Assembly (NCBI GenBank): GCA_000808095.1
Contig: CP009910.1
Span: 836,695 to 900,694 of the forward strand
DNA: 64,000 nucleotides
Direction: 5' to 3'
From: Borreliella chilensis
Lineage (GTDB): Bacteria > Spirochaetota > Spirochaetia > Borreliales > Borreliaceae
The translations under genes were made by a program, and so were the position numbers. Every line of letters starts with the position of its first letter. Position 1 is the stretch's first letter. Below are positions 19,540-28,347 of this stretch, piece by piece. The notes beneath the pieces were generated by a model. It saw nothing but the letters and a program-made list of their open reading frames with translations. It was not told the DNA's origin and did not search any database.

Positions 19540-20712
19540 TTAGTAGAAAATTTTTAAAATTTCTTTAGCTATTTCTGATTTTTTCATTTCTGGGAGTTCT
19601 TTTATGCTTTCTTGATTTATTATATAAACTTTGTTTAAGTTTGAACTAAAGTATTTAATTTCATTTGCAATGATAAAGTCCAAATTTTTATTTTTTAATT
19701 TTTCTTTGGCGTTTTGAATTAAATTTTTATAATTCTCAGCGCAAAATCCGACAACAATTTGGTTTTCAAACTTATTGTTCCCTATGTGCTTAATTATGTC
19801 AGGATTTTTTACTAATTTTATGTATAGGGTGTTGGTTTTATTTTTTTTAATTTTACTGTTAAAGATATGTTTGGGTCTAAAATCGGCAACAGCTGCAGCT
19901 CCAATTATTATTTCAAATTTATTGTATATTTTAAGAGCTTCTTTATACATTTCCATTGCAGTTTTTACTTTTATAATATTGACCCCTTCAGGTTCATTTT
20001 CATTGGTTGGCCCTGTAATAATTGTAACCTTAGCGCCGAGTTTGTTAGCTTCTTGTGCCAAACAAAACCCCATTTTGCCTGTTGATGTATTTGAAAAATA
20101 ACGAATTGGATCTATGAATTCTTCAGTTCTGGATGCTGTTATGAGTATTTTTTTATTTTTAAGGAAGGGTTTTTGTTTGAATTCATTCAATATTATTTTT
20201 ATAATTTTGTCCTCATTTTTAAGACGCCCTAAAGCGTTTGATGAGCAAGCCAAGAATCCTTTATCAGGCTCAATGAATCTATAATTATAGTTTGTAAGTT
20301 TTTTTATATTTTCTTTTAAGATAGGGTTTGAATACATTACGTTATTCATTGCTATTGCAAAATAGGTGGGGGCTGTGCTTGCAGATATGATTGTAGTTAA
20401 TGCATCATCAGCAATTCCTGATGCAACTTTAGATATTGTGTTGTAGGTAGCAGGAATAATAAGAATTAGGTGAGCCCATTTTGCAATTTTTATATGTTCA
20501 ACCTCATTATGGTTTGAATCCCATAGATTGGTAATTATTTTGTTCTTAGAAATGGTTTCTAGGGTTATTGGTGTAATAAATTTAGTTGCATTTTTTGTCA
20601 TTACAACTTTAACGTTGTATCCTAATTTAACTAAACTAGAAACTATGTAAACTGACTTGTAAGAGGCTATGCCCCCACATATACCAATTAATATATGTTT
20701 ATTTTTATTCAT
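19540..20712 (-). CDS. coaBC: Bifunctional phosphopantothenoylcysteine synthetase/decarboxylase
   Basis: Two consecutive steps of coenzyme A synthesis: CoaB joins cysteine to 4'-phosphopantothenate and CoaC decarboxylates the product. The flavoprotein CoaC half opens with GICGGIASYKS and has the active-site His73 (EHIKIAKWA), the PATYN motif (residues 87-91) and the catalytic Cys156 in GFLACSSNALGRL. The CoaB half starts near residue 185 with TASRTEEFIDPIRYFSN and contains A-A-A-V-A-D-F-R-P. Length (390) is normal for the fused enzyme. It diverges from the yhdT-like/panF genes, which import pantothenate, so uptake and use of the vitamin are neighbours. Confidence 0.96.
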   Translation of the reverse strand: MNKNKHILIGICGGIASYKSVYIVSSLVKLGYNVKVVMTKNATKFITPITLETISKNKIITNLWDSNHNEVEHIKIAKWAHLILIIPATYNTISKVASGIADDALTTIISASTAPTYFAIAMNNVMYSNPILKENIKKLTNYNYRFIEPDKGFLACSSNALGRLKNEDKIIKIILNEFKQKPFLKNKKILITASRTEEFIDPIRYFSNTSTGKMGFCLAQEANKLGAKVTIITGPTNENEPEGVNIIKVKTAMEMYKEALKIYNKFEIIIGAAAVADFRPKHIFNSKIKKNKTNTLYIKLVKNPDIIKHIGNNKFENQIVVGFCAENYKNLIQNAKEKLKNKNLDFIIANEIKYFSSNLNKVYIINQESIKELPEMKKSEIAKEILKIFY

Positions 20713-20735
20713 ATTTTATATATAGTATATATTAT

Positions 20736-20787
20736 TTGTATTTTATATTTATAACTTTATAAGTTTTTGTTATTCTTTTGCTAAAGG
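20736..20787 (+). promoter_or_regulatory. Candidate promoter for yhdT-like/panF genes
   Basis: Between the divergent coaBC and the small membrane protein gene, TTGTAT (20736-20741), a 16-base spacer and TATAAG (20758-20763) form a moderate promoter. A small palindrome AACTT-TAT-AAGTT overlaps the -10. AAAGG at 20783-20787 is the ribosome binding site. The region is nearly all A/T, so a chance match is quite possible. Confidence 0.3.
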
Positions 20788-20796
20788 CTGTTTTAA

Positions 20797-20991
20797 ATGA
20801 GAAATAAGATTTTGTATGCTATATTATTGTATGTTTGTATGTTTTTCTTGTGGTTTTGTTTTGCTTATTTTATTGACACATCAGCTATCATCTTTAATAT
20901 TCCTTTGTGGTTTTTTGGGTCAGGGATATTGTTTCCTATTATAAATTTTTTTTTGATTTGTTTGTTTATTTTATTGGTTAGTAGATCTTGA
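20797..20991 (+). CDS. YhdT-like (DUF997) small membrane protein
   Basis: 64 residues with two hydrophobic segments (about 6-28 and 40-61) separated by a short polar loop and F-N-I-P-L-W-F-F-G-S-G, a pattern typical of the small YhdT/DUF997 proteins. In Escherichia coli yhdT lies directly before panF, and the same order is seen here with panF starting 53 bases later. A helper role for the pantothenate symporter is inferred. ATG 20797 has AAAGG nine bases upstream. Confidence 0.75.
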   Translation: MRNKILYAILLYVCMFFLWFCFAYFIDTSAIIFNIPLWFFGSGILFPIINFFLICLFILLVSRS

Positions 20992-21044
20992 TACATTGTT
21001 GGTAATTTTTTAGATTTTTTAAAAACAGAAATAAGGGTAGTTTT

Positions 21045-22379
21045 TTGCTATTAAATAAATACTTTCTTGCAAATCGGAATATTAATTTTATTATTATGGC
21101 CTTGTTATTTTCTTCTAGCTATATTAGTGCTAGCAGTTTTATTTCTGGGCCCTCTGCTGTTTATAAGTATGGATTATCTTTCATATTGTTAGCTACTATA
21201 CAAATTCCCACAACTTTAATTGCTTTTATTGTTGTTGGCGAGAGATTAAATAGAGAATCAAAAAAAATTAATGCAATAAATATTATTGATTATATTAGAT
21301 ATAGATATAATAGCGATTTTTTGGCGTTATTGAGTGGATTTGTATTAATATTTTTTTCAATGTTTTTGATTTCTGCTCAATTAATAGGCGGTGCCAAGCT
21401 TATAGAAGTTTTTTGGGGAATTGATTATGCAGTTGGTCTTTTATTTTTTACTGTATTAATTTTTATTTATGTATTTTTTGGAGGATTCAAGGCAGTAGCT
21501 TATACGGATTTAATTCAAGGATTTTTAATGCTAGTTTCATCTGTTATTTTGTTTTCTAAGATATTGGATTTGGGAGGGGGTATTAGTAATTTGTTCAAGA
21601 TTGCAATATCTAGTTTAGATAAAAACCTTTTACTTCCTTCAAATGTTGATTTAAAACCACAATATATAGTTTCTTTTTGGATATTAATAGGGATAGGAGT
21701 GTTAGGGCATCCTCAGATTATTAATAATTTTATAGCATTTAAAGATGAGAATGTTATAAAATTTTCACTGCCCATTTCTACTTTTATTATTAGTTTTTTA
21801 ATTATTTTAATGCATTTAATAGGATTTTTTGCTATTATTCTTTTCCCAGATTTAAATCCGAATGATAAAGTTGTTTTAAATGTAGCTTTAAAAGTTTTAA
21901 ATTCTTTTTCTTGTTTTATGTTTTTTATGGGTCTTTTGTCCGCAATAATGTCTACGGTAGATTCGAATTTACTCTTAGTGACATCTGTTTTAATAAAGTC
22001 AATATTTATTTTCAAAAAGGATTTAAAAGAAGATGTAAGTGTTATCAGAGTGATAATGATTTCTAATATTTTTTTTATTTTAATAATACTTGTCTTTTCT
22101 TTCTTTCCTCCTAATTTTTTATTCTTTGTTAATATTTTTGCTTTTGGGGCTTTGGAAGTTTCATTTTTTCCTATTATTGTTTTTGGACTTTATTTTAATT
22201 TTGCAAGTAAAATAGCGGCGCTTGCTTCTATGTTTTTAGGTTTGGGATTTTATTTGTGCATTTCATGCTTTAGTTTAAATATTTGGTTTTTTCATCCCGT
22301 TTTTCCAGCATTTTTTGTTTCTATATTTACATTTTTAATAGTTAATTTTTTTTGTAAAAAATATAGCAAAGTTTATTAG
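21045..22379 (+). CDS. panF: Sodium/pantothenate symporter
   Basis: Sodium:solute symporter-family protein of 444 residues with about 12-13 membrane segments. The first long motif, S-Y-I-S-A-S-S-F-I-S-G-P-S-A-V-Y-K-Y-G-L, is nearly the PanF signature. The sodium-site region M-S-T-V-D-S-N-L-L-L-V-T-S near residue 305 also fits. It should import pantothenate for CoA synthesis, in line with coaBC next door. The start is TTG at 21045 with AAGGG at 21033-21037. The next gene begins 12 bases after the stop. Confidence 0.93.
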   Translation: MLLNKYFLANRNINFIIMALLFSSSYISASSFISGPSAVYKYGLSFILLATIQIPTTLIAFIVVGERLNRESKKINAINIIDYIRYRYNSDFLALLSGFVLIFFSMFLISAQLIGGAKLIEVFWGIDYAVGLLFFTVLIFIYVFFGGFKAVAYTDLIQGFLMLVSSVILFSKILDLGGGISNLFKIAISSLDKNLLLPSNVDLKPQYIVSFWILIGIGVLGHPQIINNFIAFKDENVIKFSLPISTFIISFLIILMHLIGFFAIILFPDLNPNDKVVLNVALKVLNSFSCFMFFMGLLSAIMSTVDSNLLLVTSVLIKSIFIFKKDLKEDVSVIRVIMISNIFFILIILVFSFFPPNFLFFVNIFAFGALEVSFFPIIVFGLYFNFASKIAALASMFLGLGFYLCISCFSLNIWFFHPVFPAFFVSIFTFLIVNFFCKKYSKVY

Positions 22380-22391
22380 GGTGATTGTTTC

Positions 22392-23339
22392 TTGCGATTT
22401 GATAAATATATCTTTTTAGAAGTTCTTGCCAATGATAATGGTAAGCGACTAGATTCAATTTTGATTAAAATTTTAAATTTTTCTAAAGTTCGGATAATAA
22501 AGCATATTAGAAAGGGTGATATTAAGCTAAATGGTCTAAAGCCACATTTTTCATGTAGAGTTTGTAAGGGGGATAGAATTTATTTGTATAAGCCTTTAGC
22601 TCAAAATTTGAACTTAACTATGGATGAATGTTATAAAAGCAATATTAATTTTCAAGGTATTCAAAAAAGAATAATTTATGAGGATAGTGATTTGCTTGTC
22701 TTGGATAAGCAAAGGGGCATGTTAGTTCATGGGGGCAGAGACTCTCTTGATTTTGTAGTAAATGCATATCTTTTAAGTGAAGATCTGAGATCTTTAAGCT
22801 TTAAGCCTTCGGCAGTCCACAGGCTTGATAGAAATACTTCCGGTATTGTTATTTTTGCGAAAAATATAAATGCTGCAAGAAAACTAAGTATTGCATTTAG
22901 TAGTGGATCTATAACTAAAAAATATTTTGCAATACTCTCAGGTGAGGTTAAGTCGACTGCTATTTATAAAAATCATTTATTTAGAGATAAAAACCTCAGG
23001 AAAACTTTTGTTTTAGAGGATGAAAAGTGTATTAATGCGATTACAAAGGTTAATCCAATATTATCTTCAAAAAGAGCTACTCTTGCTGAGATTGTTATTA
23101 AAACGGGTTTTACTCATCAAATAAGGTCTCAATGTTCTTTTAATAATCATCCTTTAATTAATGATAAGAAATATCATGATAAGTTCAGGAAAAGTAATTA
23201 CTTTTTACATTCTTTTTTGGTAAAATTTAATGAAGCATTCTTTTTAAAGAATGAATTTTATGCTAAGCCTAGTTTAGAATTTTTAAAGCAAGTAAAAGAT
23301 ATGTTTGATGTCTATGAATTTTCAGAATTTTTCAAGTAG
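22392..23339 (+). CDS. RluC-like 23S rRNA pseudouridine synthase (RluA family)
   Basis: 315 residues: an N-terminal S4 RNA-binding domain (about residues 18-66, with K-H-I-R-K-G-D-I-K-L-N-G) and an RluA-type catalytic domain with H-R-L-D-R-N-T-S-G, catalytic Asp146. The stretch V-L-D-K-Q-R-G-M-L-V-H-G-G resembles RluC (positions 955/2504/2580 in E. coli 23S) more than RluD, but the exact rRNA targets cannot be read from sequence. The start is TTG at 22392, preceded by an AGGGTG stretch. Its last 30 or so bases overlap the next gene. Confidence 0.88.
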   Translation: MRFDKYIFLEVLANDNGKRLDSILIKILNFSKVRIIKHIRKGDIKLNGLKPHFSCRVCKGDRIYLYKPLAQNLNLTMDECYKSNINFQGIQKRIIYEDSDLLVLDKQRGMLVHGGRDSLDFVVNAYLLSEDLRSLSFKPSAVHRLDRNTSGIVIFAKNINAARKLSIAFSSGSITKKYFAILSGEVKSTAIYKNHLFRDKNLRKTFVLEDEKCINAITKVNPILSSKRATLAEIVIKTGFTHQIRSQCSFNNHPLINDKKYHDKFRKSNYFLHSFLVKFNEAFFLKNEFYAKPSLEFLKQVKDMFDVYEFSEFFK

Positions 23340-24255
23340 TTTTTCCCCGAAAAAACTATTAAGCAAGTTTAAAAACTTTGTAACCAGTATTAAGCATAAA
23401 TTCGTTAGGGTGAAAGTGTATGCACTAGTAGGATCTGCTGGAACTGGAAAGAGTTTTAGGTCGCATTTGGTAGCAGATAAATATTCAATACCTTTAATCA
23501 TTGATGATGGTGTATTGATTAAAAATATGAAAATTATTGCTGGAAGTTCAGCTAAGTTTGAAGATAATGTTTTTAGGGCAGTAAAGCGGTCTGTATTTGA
23601 AGATGATGATCATCGAAGTGAAATGCTTGAGATTCTTGGAAGAGAGGATTTTAATAAAATATTAATATTAGGAACAAGTCTTAAAATGATAGATAAAATA
23701 ATTTCAAAACTTTTATTGCCAAATGTTTTCAAGGTTATTTACATAACGGATGTTTCAACCAGACAAGAAATAGAAAAAGCAAGGATTTCAAGGCAAATGG
23801 GTGAGCATGTTGTACCAGCAGCTGCTTTTGAAATAACATCTGTGAGACCTAATTTGCTATTAAACTCAATTAAAGTTTTTTTTAAAAGCGGATGGCTATT
23901 TTGTAAGAGGAAAAATTATATTCGGTCTGTTGTTAGGCCTCATTTTTATGAAGAAGGAGTTTTATCTATTTCTAAGAGAGCTGTAAGGCAAATTATTGAG
24001 CACTGTGTTTCTGAGTATGATAGAAATTATATTGTTTATGATCTTAAAATAAAAAAAGATGGGAGTAATTACCTTTTTAAGTTGTTTTTAAATATTCCTC
24101 TTGGTAATAACTTGCTTAATAATACAGAAATGCTTAGAACTTATATTATTACGAATGTACTTAAGTATACAATAATCAATATATTATCTATTGATATAGT
24201 TATACATAAATTTTATGAAAAAAAAGATTCTTTAGAAGAGGACTATGAAGGTTGA
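23308..24255 (+). CDS. P-loop ATPase-like protein with Asp23-like C-terminal domain
   Basis: Unrecognised protein of about 315 residues. A basic N terminus leads to a Walker A loop, LVGSAGTGKSF, near residue 40. An acidic candidate Walker B/sensor region follows (I-I-D-D-G-V-L-I-K-N). The C-terminal third (E-E-G-V-L-S-I-S-K-R-A-V-R-Q-I-I, then alternating strands and helices) resembles Asp23/Gls24 (DUF322) domains. No partner or substrate is evident. It lies between an rRNA-modification gene and murC, overlapping both (32 and 11 bases), so it is co-translated. ATGs at 23308 and 23314 are both possible starts. Confidence 0.68.
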   Translation: MSMNFQNFSSSFSPKKLLSKFKNFVTSIKHKFVRVKVYALVGSAGTGKSFRSHLVADKYSIPLIIDDGVLIKNMKIIAGSSAKFEDNVFRAVKRSVFEDDDHRSEMLEILGREDFNKILILGTSLKMIDKIISKLLLPNVFKVIYITDVSTRQEIEKARISRQMGEHVVPAAAFEITSVRPNLLLNSIKVFFKSGWLFCKRKNYIRSVVRPHFYEEGVLSISKRAVRQIIEHCVSEYDRNYIVYDLKIKKDGSNYLFKLFLNIPLGNNLLNNTEMLRTYIITNVLKYTIINILSIDIVIHKFYEKKDSLEEDYEG

Positions 24256-25651
24256 TTTTGACAGTTTGAATAATATTTTTTTTGTAGGAATAAAGGGGAG
24301 TGGGGTTTGTTCTCTAGCCTGTTTTTTAAATTCAAAAGGTTACTTTGTAGAAGGGGTAGATGCCCCTGATAAATTTCATACCGATAAGATTTTAGATAAT
24401 AATAAAATATCTTATTATGAAAATATTTATGAGTTTTCATTAAAAGAGCTCGAGAGGTCTTTTGATTTAATAGTATATTCTTCAGCTTATGATAAGGATG
24501 CTTTGCAAGTTTTACTTGAAGCAAAAGAATTGAATATCCCTATTTTATCTTATTCTGAAGTTCTTGGTGAACTTTCTAAGAAATACTATAGTATTGCAAT
24601 TGCAGGCTCTCACGGTAAAACTACTACCACGGCGTTTTTAGGTGTTCTTTTTAACAAATTAGGATTTAATCCCAATGTTATTGTAGGATCAAGCGTTAAA
24701 GATTTTGGCGATGATTCTTCAATAGCTGGTATTAGCAATATTTTCATTGTTGAGACTTGTGAGTATAGAAAACATTTTTTGCATTTTAGCCCCAATATTC
24801 TTATTGTAACTAATATTGACTACGAGCATGTTGATTTTTTTAAAAGTTATGAAGCTCTTGAGGGAGCTTTTTTAGAGTACATTAATAATTTGAAAAAAGG
24901 TGGAATATTGATAATTAATTCCGATGATAATAATTTGCTTAAAATTAAAAGGCAAATCAGCAGAGAAGATATCAATATTTTTAGCTTTGGATCTAAGGAT
25001 TTGTCGGATTTTCAAATAAACAACGTTGTAGTCAAGCATGAATATTTTTGCTTTTCTTTTTTAGGTTTGGATAATATTGAACTTAAAACTGTTTTATTTC
25101 ATAATGTATTGAATTTTTCAGCAGCTCTTTTAGCTTTAAAGATTTTTTTAGAAAATAATGGAAAATCAATTTTTGATTTTAAGGCAACAATAAAGAGAAT
25201 TGCAAAAAATTACAGTGGTATAAAAAGAAGGGTTGAAGTTGTTAAAGAGGATAAAGGGGTGATTTATATGGACGACTATGCACATCATCCAAGAGAAATT
25301 AGAAATACGCTTTTTGGTATTAAAAATTTTTATAAGAACAAGCGTATAATTTTGGATTTTATGCCTCATACTTTTACAAGAACAAAAGAATTTTTCAATG
25401 ATTTTGTTGAAGTTTTAAGCGCTGCTGATGTAGTAATTTTACACAATATATATCTTTCTAATAGAGAAAATTTTAATCCGGATGAACTTTCTATTAAATT
25501 ATTTTTAAATATTGAAAAAATAAATAAAAACACTTATTTTTTTAAAGATGTCAAAGACTCTATTGAATTTATAAAAAGTTTATTAATATCGGGAGATTTA
25601 TTTATTACAATGGGCGCTGGAAATAATTTTATTTTACACGATTTTCTGTAA
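24245..25651 (+). CDS. murC: UDP-N-acetylmuramate--L-alanine ligase
   Basis: Adds the first amino acid of the peptidoglycan stem peptide to UDP-MurNAc with ATP. The 468 residues have a Rossmann N-terminal domain (GIKGSGVCSLA), the Mur-ligase ATP loop GSHGKTTTT from residue 121, the E-T-C-E-Y-R metal-site region and the C-terminal Y-M-D-D-Y-A-H-H-P motif near residue 340. ATG 24245 overlaps the upstream gene by 11 bases and has AAGAGGA just before it. It is followed by yicC after ten bases. Confidence 0.97.
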   Translation: MKVDFDSLNNIFFVGIKGSGVCSLACFLNSKGYFVEGVDAPDKFHTDKILDNNKISYYENIYEFSLKELERSFDLIVYSSAYDKDALQVLLEAKELNIPILSYSEVLGELSKKYYSIAIAGSHGKTTTTAFLGVLFNKLGFNPNVIVGSSVKDFGDDSSIAGISNIFIVETCEYRKHFLHFSPNILIVTNIDYEHVDFFKSYEALEGAFLEYINNLKKGGILIINSDDNNLLKIKRQISREDINIFSFGSKDLSDFQINNVVVKHEYFCFSFLGLDNIELKTVLFHNVLNFSAALLALKIFLENNGKSIFDFKATIKRIAKNYSGIKRRVEVVKEDKGVIYMDDYAHHPREIRNTLFGIKNFYKNKRIILDFMPHTFTRTKEFFNDFVEVLSAADVVILHNIYLSNRENFNPDELSIKLFLNIEKINKNTYFFKDVKDSIEFIKSLLISGDLFITMGAGNNFILHDFL

Positions 25652-25661
25652 GGATATTATA

Positions 25662-26528
25662 GTGAAAAGTATGACAGGATTTTTTTATTTGGAAAAGATA
25701 ATTGGTAACTATATGTTTAGTGTTAATTTAAAATCTTATAATGGAAAATTTTTAGAATTTAAACTTAGGTTACCAGAAATTTTTTCTGGCTATGATCTTG
25801 ATATAAGAAATTTGATTTCAAAATATATTAGCAGAGGGAATGTTTTTTTAAATGTAGTATATAAAGAATTGGTTCCCCGTATGAACTTTACAGTTAATCC
25901 TAATTATATTGAGGCTATTTCTAGACTTAGGGATTCTTTGTCACACACTAATCTTAATATTAAGAACGAGCTAAGTTTGGGTGATTTCTTATCATTAAAA
26001 GGAGCTTTGATAATTGATGAGGATAGTGAGCATCAAGAAGAGATTTATGGGTTGTTTAAGGGTGTTTTAGAGGAAACATTGTTTCATTACAACAATGGGA
26101 GAAGTTTTGAAGGAGAAAATACTAAATCGGATATAAAGTCAACTCTTGCTCTAATAGAGCGTGATCTTAAAATTGTAAAAGTTGCTTGCAATGATATAAA
26201 TGTTAGGCTATTTACAAGCATTAAAGAAAATATTTCTAAATTAATGGATGAATTTAGAGATTTAAGTATTGCAGAAGAGGCAGCTAAAATGGCAATTCGT
26301 CTAGACATCAATGAGGAGATTATTCGTTTAGATTCTCATATAGAAACTTTTTATAAAAATCTTGAATATGAGATATGTGGCAAAGTTCTTGAATTTATTT
26401 CTCAAGAAATGCATAGAGAAATAACAACTATGAGTAATAAAGCGGTTGATCTTGATATTAAGAATTTGATTTTGAATATGAAGTTAAATTTAGAAAAAAT
26501 AAAAGAGCAAATAAGGAATGTTGAATGA
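25662..26528 (+). CDS. yicC: YicC/YloC-family endoribonuclease
   Basis: 288 residues with the family start M-K-S-M-T-G-F, the central N-S-Y-type strand S-V-N-L-K-S-Y-N-G-K-F-L-E and the C-terminal DUF1732 block around I-S-Q-E-M-H-R-E-I-T-T-M-S-N-K-A, with the conserved histidine and charged residues. E. coli YicC is a clamp-like endoribonuclease linked to small-RNA turnover; the activity here is inferred from the family. The start is GTG at 25662 with AGGA at 25651-25654, which overlaps the murC stop. The yicC-kinase-rpoZ order recalls yloC-gmk-rpoZ of Bacillus. Confidence 0.9.
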   Translation: MKSMTGFFYLEKIIGNYMFSVNLKSYNGKFLEFKLRLPEIFSGYDLDIRNLISKYISRGNVFLNVVYKELVPRMNFTVNPNYIEAISRLRDSLSHTNLNIKNELSLGDFLSLKGALIIDEDSEHQEEIYGLFKGVLEETLFHYNNGRSFEGENTKSDIKSTLALIERDLKIVKVACNDINVRLFTSIKENISKLMDEFRDLSIAEEAAKMAIRLDINEEIIRLDSHIETFYKNLEYEICGKVLEFISQEMHREITTMSNKAVDLDIKNLILNMKLNLEKIKEQIRNVE

Positions 26529-27061
26529 AAATAGCACTTTCTGGTAAGAGTGGCTGTGGTAATACTACTGTGAGTGGCATGATTGCAAAACATTACGGTC
26601 TTGAGTTTATTAATTATACTTTTCATGATATTGCTAGAGAGCGTAATATTCCTTTTTCTGATTTTTATGAGAAAGAGGTAATAGGAAGAAATGATTATTA
26701 TTGGGATAGATATCTTGACAAGAGATTGTCTACGCTTTCTAAAAAAAATAATACAGTGCTTGCTTCTCGACTTGCTATTTGGATTTCTAAGAGTGCTGAT
26801 TTAAAAATATATCTTTACGCTAAAATGGAAGTTAGAGCTGAGAGAATAATGACTAGAGAAGGAGGAATGTATTCTGATGTTTTAAGCAGTACTTTTAATA
26901 GAGATGAAAATGATAAAAAAAGATATTTAGCTATTTACAATATAGATATTGATGATTATTCTTCAGAGACTGATTTAGTGATTGATGTTACAAATATTAA
27001 TTCAAATGAAGTTTTTCAATTGATTCGATATGAAATTGATAAAAGAAAATTAAAAATTTAA
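26525..27061 (+). CDS. cmk: Archaeal-type cytidylate kinase-like NMP kinase
   Basis: 178 residues, much shorter than standard bacterial Cmk (about 225) and close to archaeal-type (d)CMP kinases. Its P-loop reads GKSGCGNTT (residues 7-15) with Asn where the usual P-loop has Lys; archaeal enzymes also lack that Lys (GSGTTT). The motif D-I-A-R-E-R-N-I-P-F-S-D-F (lid/NMP region) and R-E-G-G-M-Y fit the same group. It should phosphorylate CMP/dCMP, but substrate choice is inferred. The start overlaps the yicC stop as ATGA. Its place, yicC-X-rpoZ, is where guanylate kinase sits in many bacteria. Confidence 0.8.
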   Translation: MKIALSGKSGCGNTTVSGMIAKHYGLEFINYTFHDIARERNIPFSDFYEKEVIGRNDYYWDRYLDKRLSTLSKKNNTVLASRLAIWISKSADLKIYLYAKMEVRAERIMTREGGMYSDVLSSTFNRDENDKKRYLAIYNIDIDDYSSETDLVIDVTNINSNEVFQLIRYEIDKRKLKI

Positions 27062-27099
27062 CTAAACTATTTAATATATTTAGTTTATAAGGAGATTAA

Positions 27100-27300
27100 A
27101 TGACTAAAGTGCCTTTAAAAAAAATACAAGATTTTGATGGAAATTTTTATGAGCTTGTTGTTGCTACTATAATGCGTACGGAGCAGATCATAGATAATAT
27201 TTCTTTAGCAGAGCATGCTGTTCTTGATGATAAAATATTAGGGCAAGCTTTCAATGATATTTTGACTGGTAAATTTAGCTATTCAATTGAAGGGAGATAG
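27100..27300 (+). CDS. rpoZ: RNA polymerase omega subunit
   Basis: 66-residue protein. The core segment [17 protein letters not shown] (residues 14-30) matches the omega motif R-F-E-L-V-x-x-A-x-x-R-A-R-Q, and its place after a nucleotide kinase is the usual one. Omega helps assemble beta' into RNA polymerase. ATG 27100 has GGAG at 27091-27094. The 38-base gap after cmk holds a weak inverted repeat (AACTAAA 27060-27066, TTTAGTT 27079-27085). The gene overlaps miaA by 14 bases. Confidence 0.85.
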   Translation: MTKVPLKKIQDFDGNFYELVVATIMRTEQIIDNISLAEHAVLDDKILGQAFNDILTGKFSYSIEGR

Positions 27301-28207
27301 AATAGTTTTTATTTTTGGTCCTACAGCTGTGGGCAAAAGTAATATTTTGTTTCATTTCCCCAAAAATAAGGCAGAAATTATAAATGTTGACTCTATTCAA
27401 GTATATAGAGAGTTTAATGTGGCTTCTTCAAAACCAAGTAAAAATTTGATGAAGCATATAAAACATCATTTAGTAGATTTTCTAGATCCTGAAGAAGAAT
27501 ATACCCTTGGAATTTTTTATGAGCAAGCTTTAAGGATAGTAAAAGAAATAAGAGAAAAAAATAAAATTCCTATATTTGTAGGGGGTACTGCTTTTTATTT
27601 TAAACATTTAAAAGATGGGATTCCTTCAACGCCTTTGGTTACTTCTAGAATAAGACTTTATGTAAATAATCTTTTAGACCTTAAAGGCAAGTCATATCTT
27701 TTAAGAGAATTGAAAAATATAGATCCCATTAGATTTAATATGTTAAATAAGAATGATATATATCGTATTAAAAGATCGCTTGAGGTTTACTACCAAACAG
27801 GAATTCCTATTAGTCAGTTTCAAAAAAAGCAAAACAGTGAATTTAAAAATATTTTGATTTTGGGTCTTAAAAGATCTTTTGAAGATTTGAAAACTAGGAT
27901 ATCAATAAGAATTAATGAGATGTTGAATTGTGGATTGCTTTCTGAGGTTAAAAGTTTGTTTTCTAAGGGTTACAATGAAAATACTCCAGCTTTTAAAGGA
28001 ATAGGTTATAATGAGTTTTTATTATGGAAAAGTAGACCTTACTGCGTTTTAAATGATATAATAAGTTTAATAAACAAAAATTCGTTTTTATATGCAAAAA
28101 GGCAAATGACCTTTTTTGCCAAGATTTCTGATGTTTTATGGTTTCATCCAGAGGATGATTTAGACGACATTTTGAATTTAATTTTTAAAGTTGATAAGGA
28201 GATTTAA
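27287..28207 (+). CDS. miaA: tRNA dimethylallyltransferase
   Basis: Transfers the dimethylallyl group to A37 of tRNAs reading UNN codons. The 306 residues show the P-loop [10 protein letters not shown] (10-19), D-S-I-Q-V-Y-R-E-F (substrate motif DSxQVYR), H-H-L-V-D-F-L-D-P, and [10 protein letters not shown]. The substrate would come from the mevalonate isoprenoid route that Borrelia is known to use. The start is TTG at 27287, inside rpoZ, and has no Shine-Dalgarno; AAGGGAG lies just after it at 27290-27296. Coupling to rpoZ translation is likely. Confidence 0.95.
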   Translation: MKGDRIVFIFGPTAVGKSNILFHFPKNKAEIINVDSIQVYREFNVASSKPSKNLMKHIKHHLVDFLDPEEEYTLGIFYEQALRIVKEIREKNKIPIFVGGTAFYFKHLKDGIPSTPLVTSRIRLYVNNLLDLKGKSYLLRELKNIDPIRFNMLNKNDIYRIKRSLEVYYQTGIPISQFQKKQNSEFKNILILGLKRSFEDLKTRISIRINEMLNCGLLSEVKSLFSKGYNENTPAFKGIGYNEFLLWKSRPYCVLNDIISLINKNSFLYAKRQMTFFAKISDVLWFHPEDDLDDILNLIFKVDKEI

Positions 28208-28210
28208 GGA

Positions 28211-28306
28211 GTGCCTTGCGGAAGAAAAAGAAAGTTAAAAAAAATTTCTACTCATAAAAGGAAGAAAAAAAGAAGAAAGAATAGACATAAAAAGAAAAAT
28301 AAATAA
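28211..28306 (+). CDS. 31-residue highly basic ribosomal-type protein (AURKAIP1/COX24-like)
   Basis: A tiny gene starting GTG at 28211, three bases after the miaA stop, ending TAA 28304-28306. It encodes 31 residues, mostly Lys/Arg, beginning M-P-C-G-R-K-R-K and containing K-K-I-S-T-H-K-R-K-K-K-R-R-K-N-R-H-K-K-K. That core matches the bacterial AURKAIP1/COX24-domain small proteins (pattern KxxTHKRKKRxRKNRHKKK), which are thought to be ribosomal. AAGGA (28206-28210) touches the start codon, which is unusually close, so initiation may be coupled to miaA termination. A strong hairpin follows four bases later. Confidence 0.78.
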   Translation: MPCGRKRKLKKISTHKRKKKRRKNRHKKKNK

Positions 28307-28310
28307 TTTG

Positions 28311-28342
28311 CTACATCATCCGGCTTTGTCCGGTTGATGTAG
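28311..28342. terminator. Bidirectional hairpin terminator between convergent genes
   Basis: Arms 28311-28323 and 28330-28342 pair over 13 positions with a single T-T mismatch; the GC-rich inner part is CCGG/CCGG and the loop is CTTTGT. It separates the plus-strand panF-to-miaA run from the minus-strand lipoprotein gene ending at 28348. A T-rich tract follows on the minus-strand side (CAAATTATTTATTTTTC) and a weaker one on the plus side. It is the clearest terminator-like hairpin in the window. Confidence 0.8.
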
Positions 28343-28347
28343 TAGGG

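Noticed and set aside
27302..27304. AUA start for miaA, placed just after AAGGGAG
   Set aside because: TTG at 27287 already gives a normal MiaA N terminus; an AUA start would be exceptional and is not needed.
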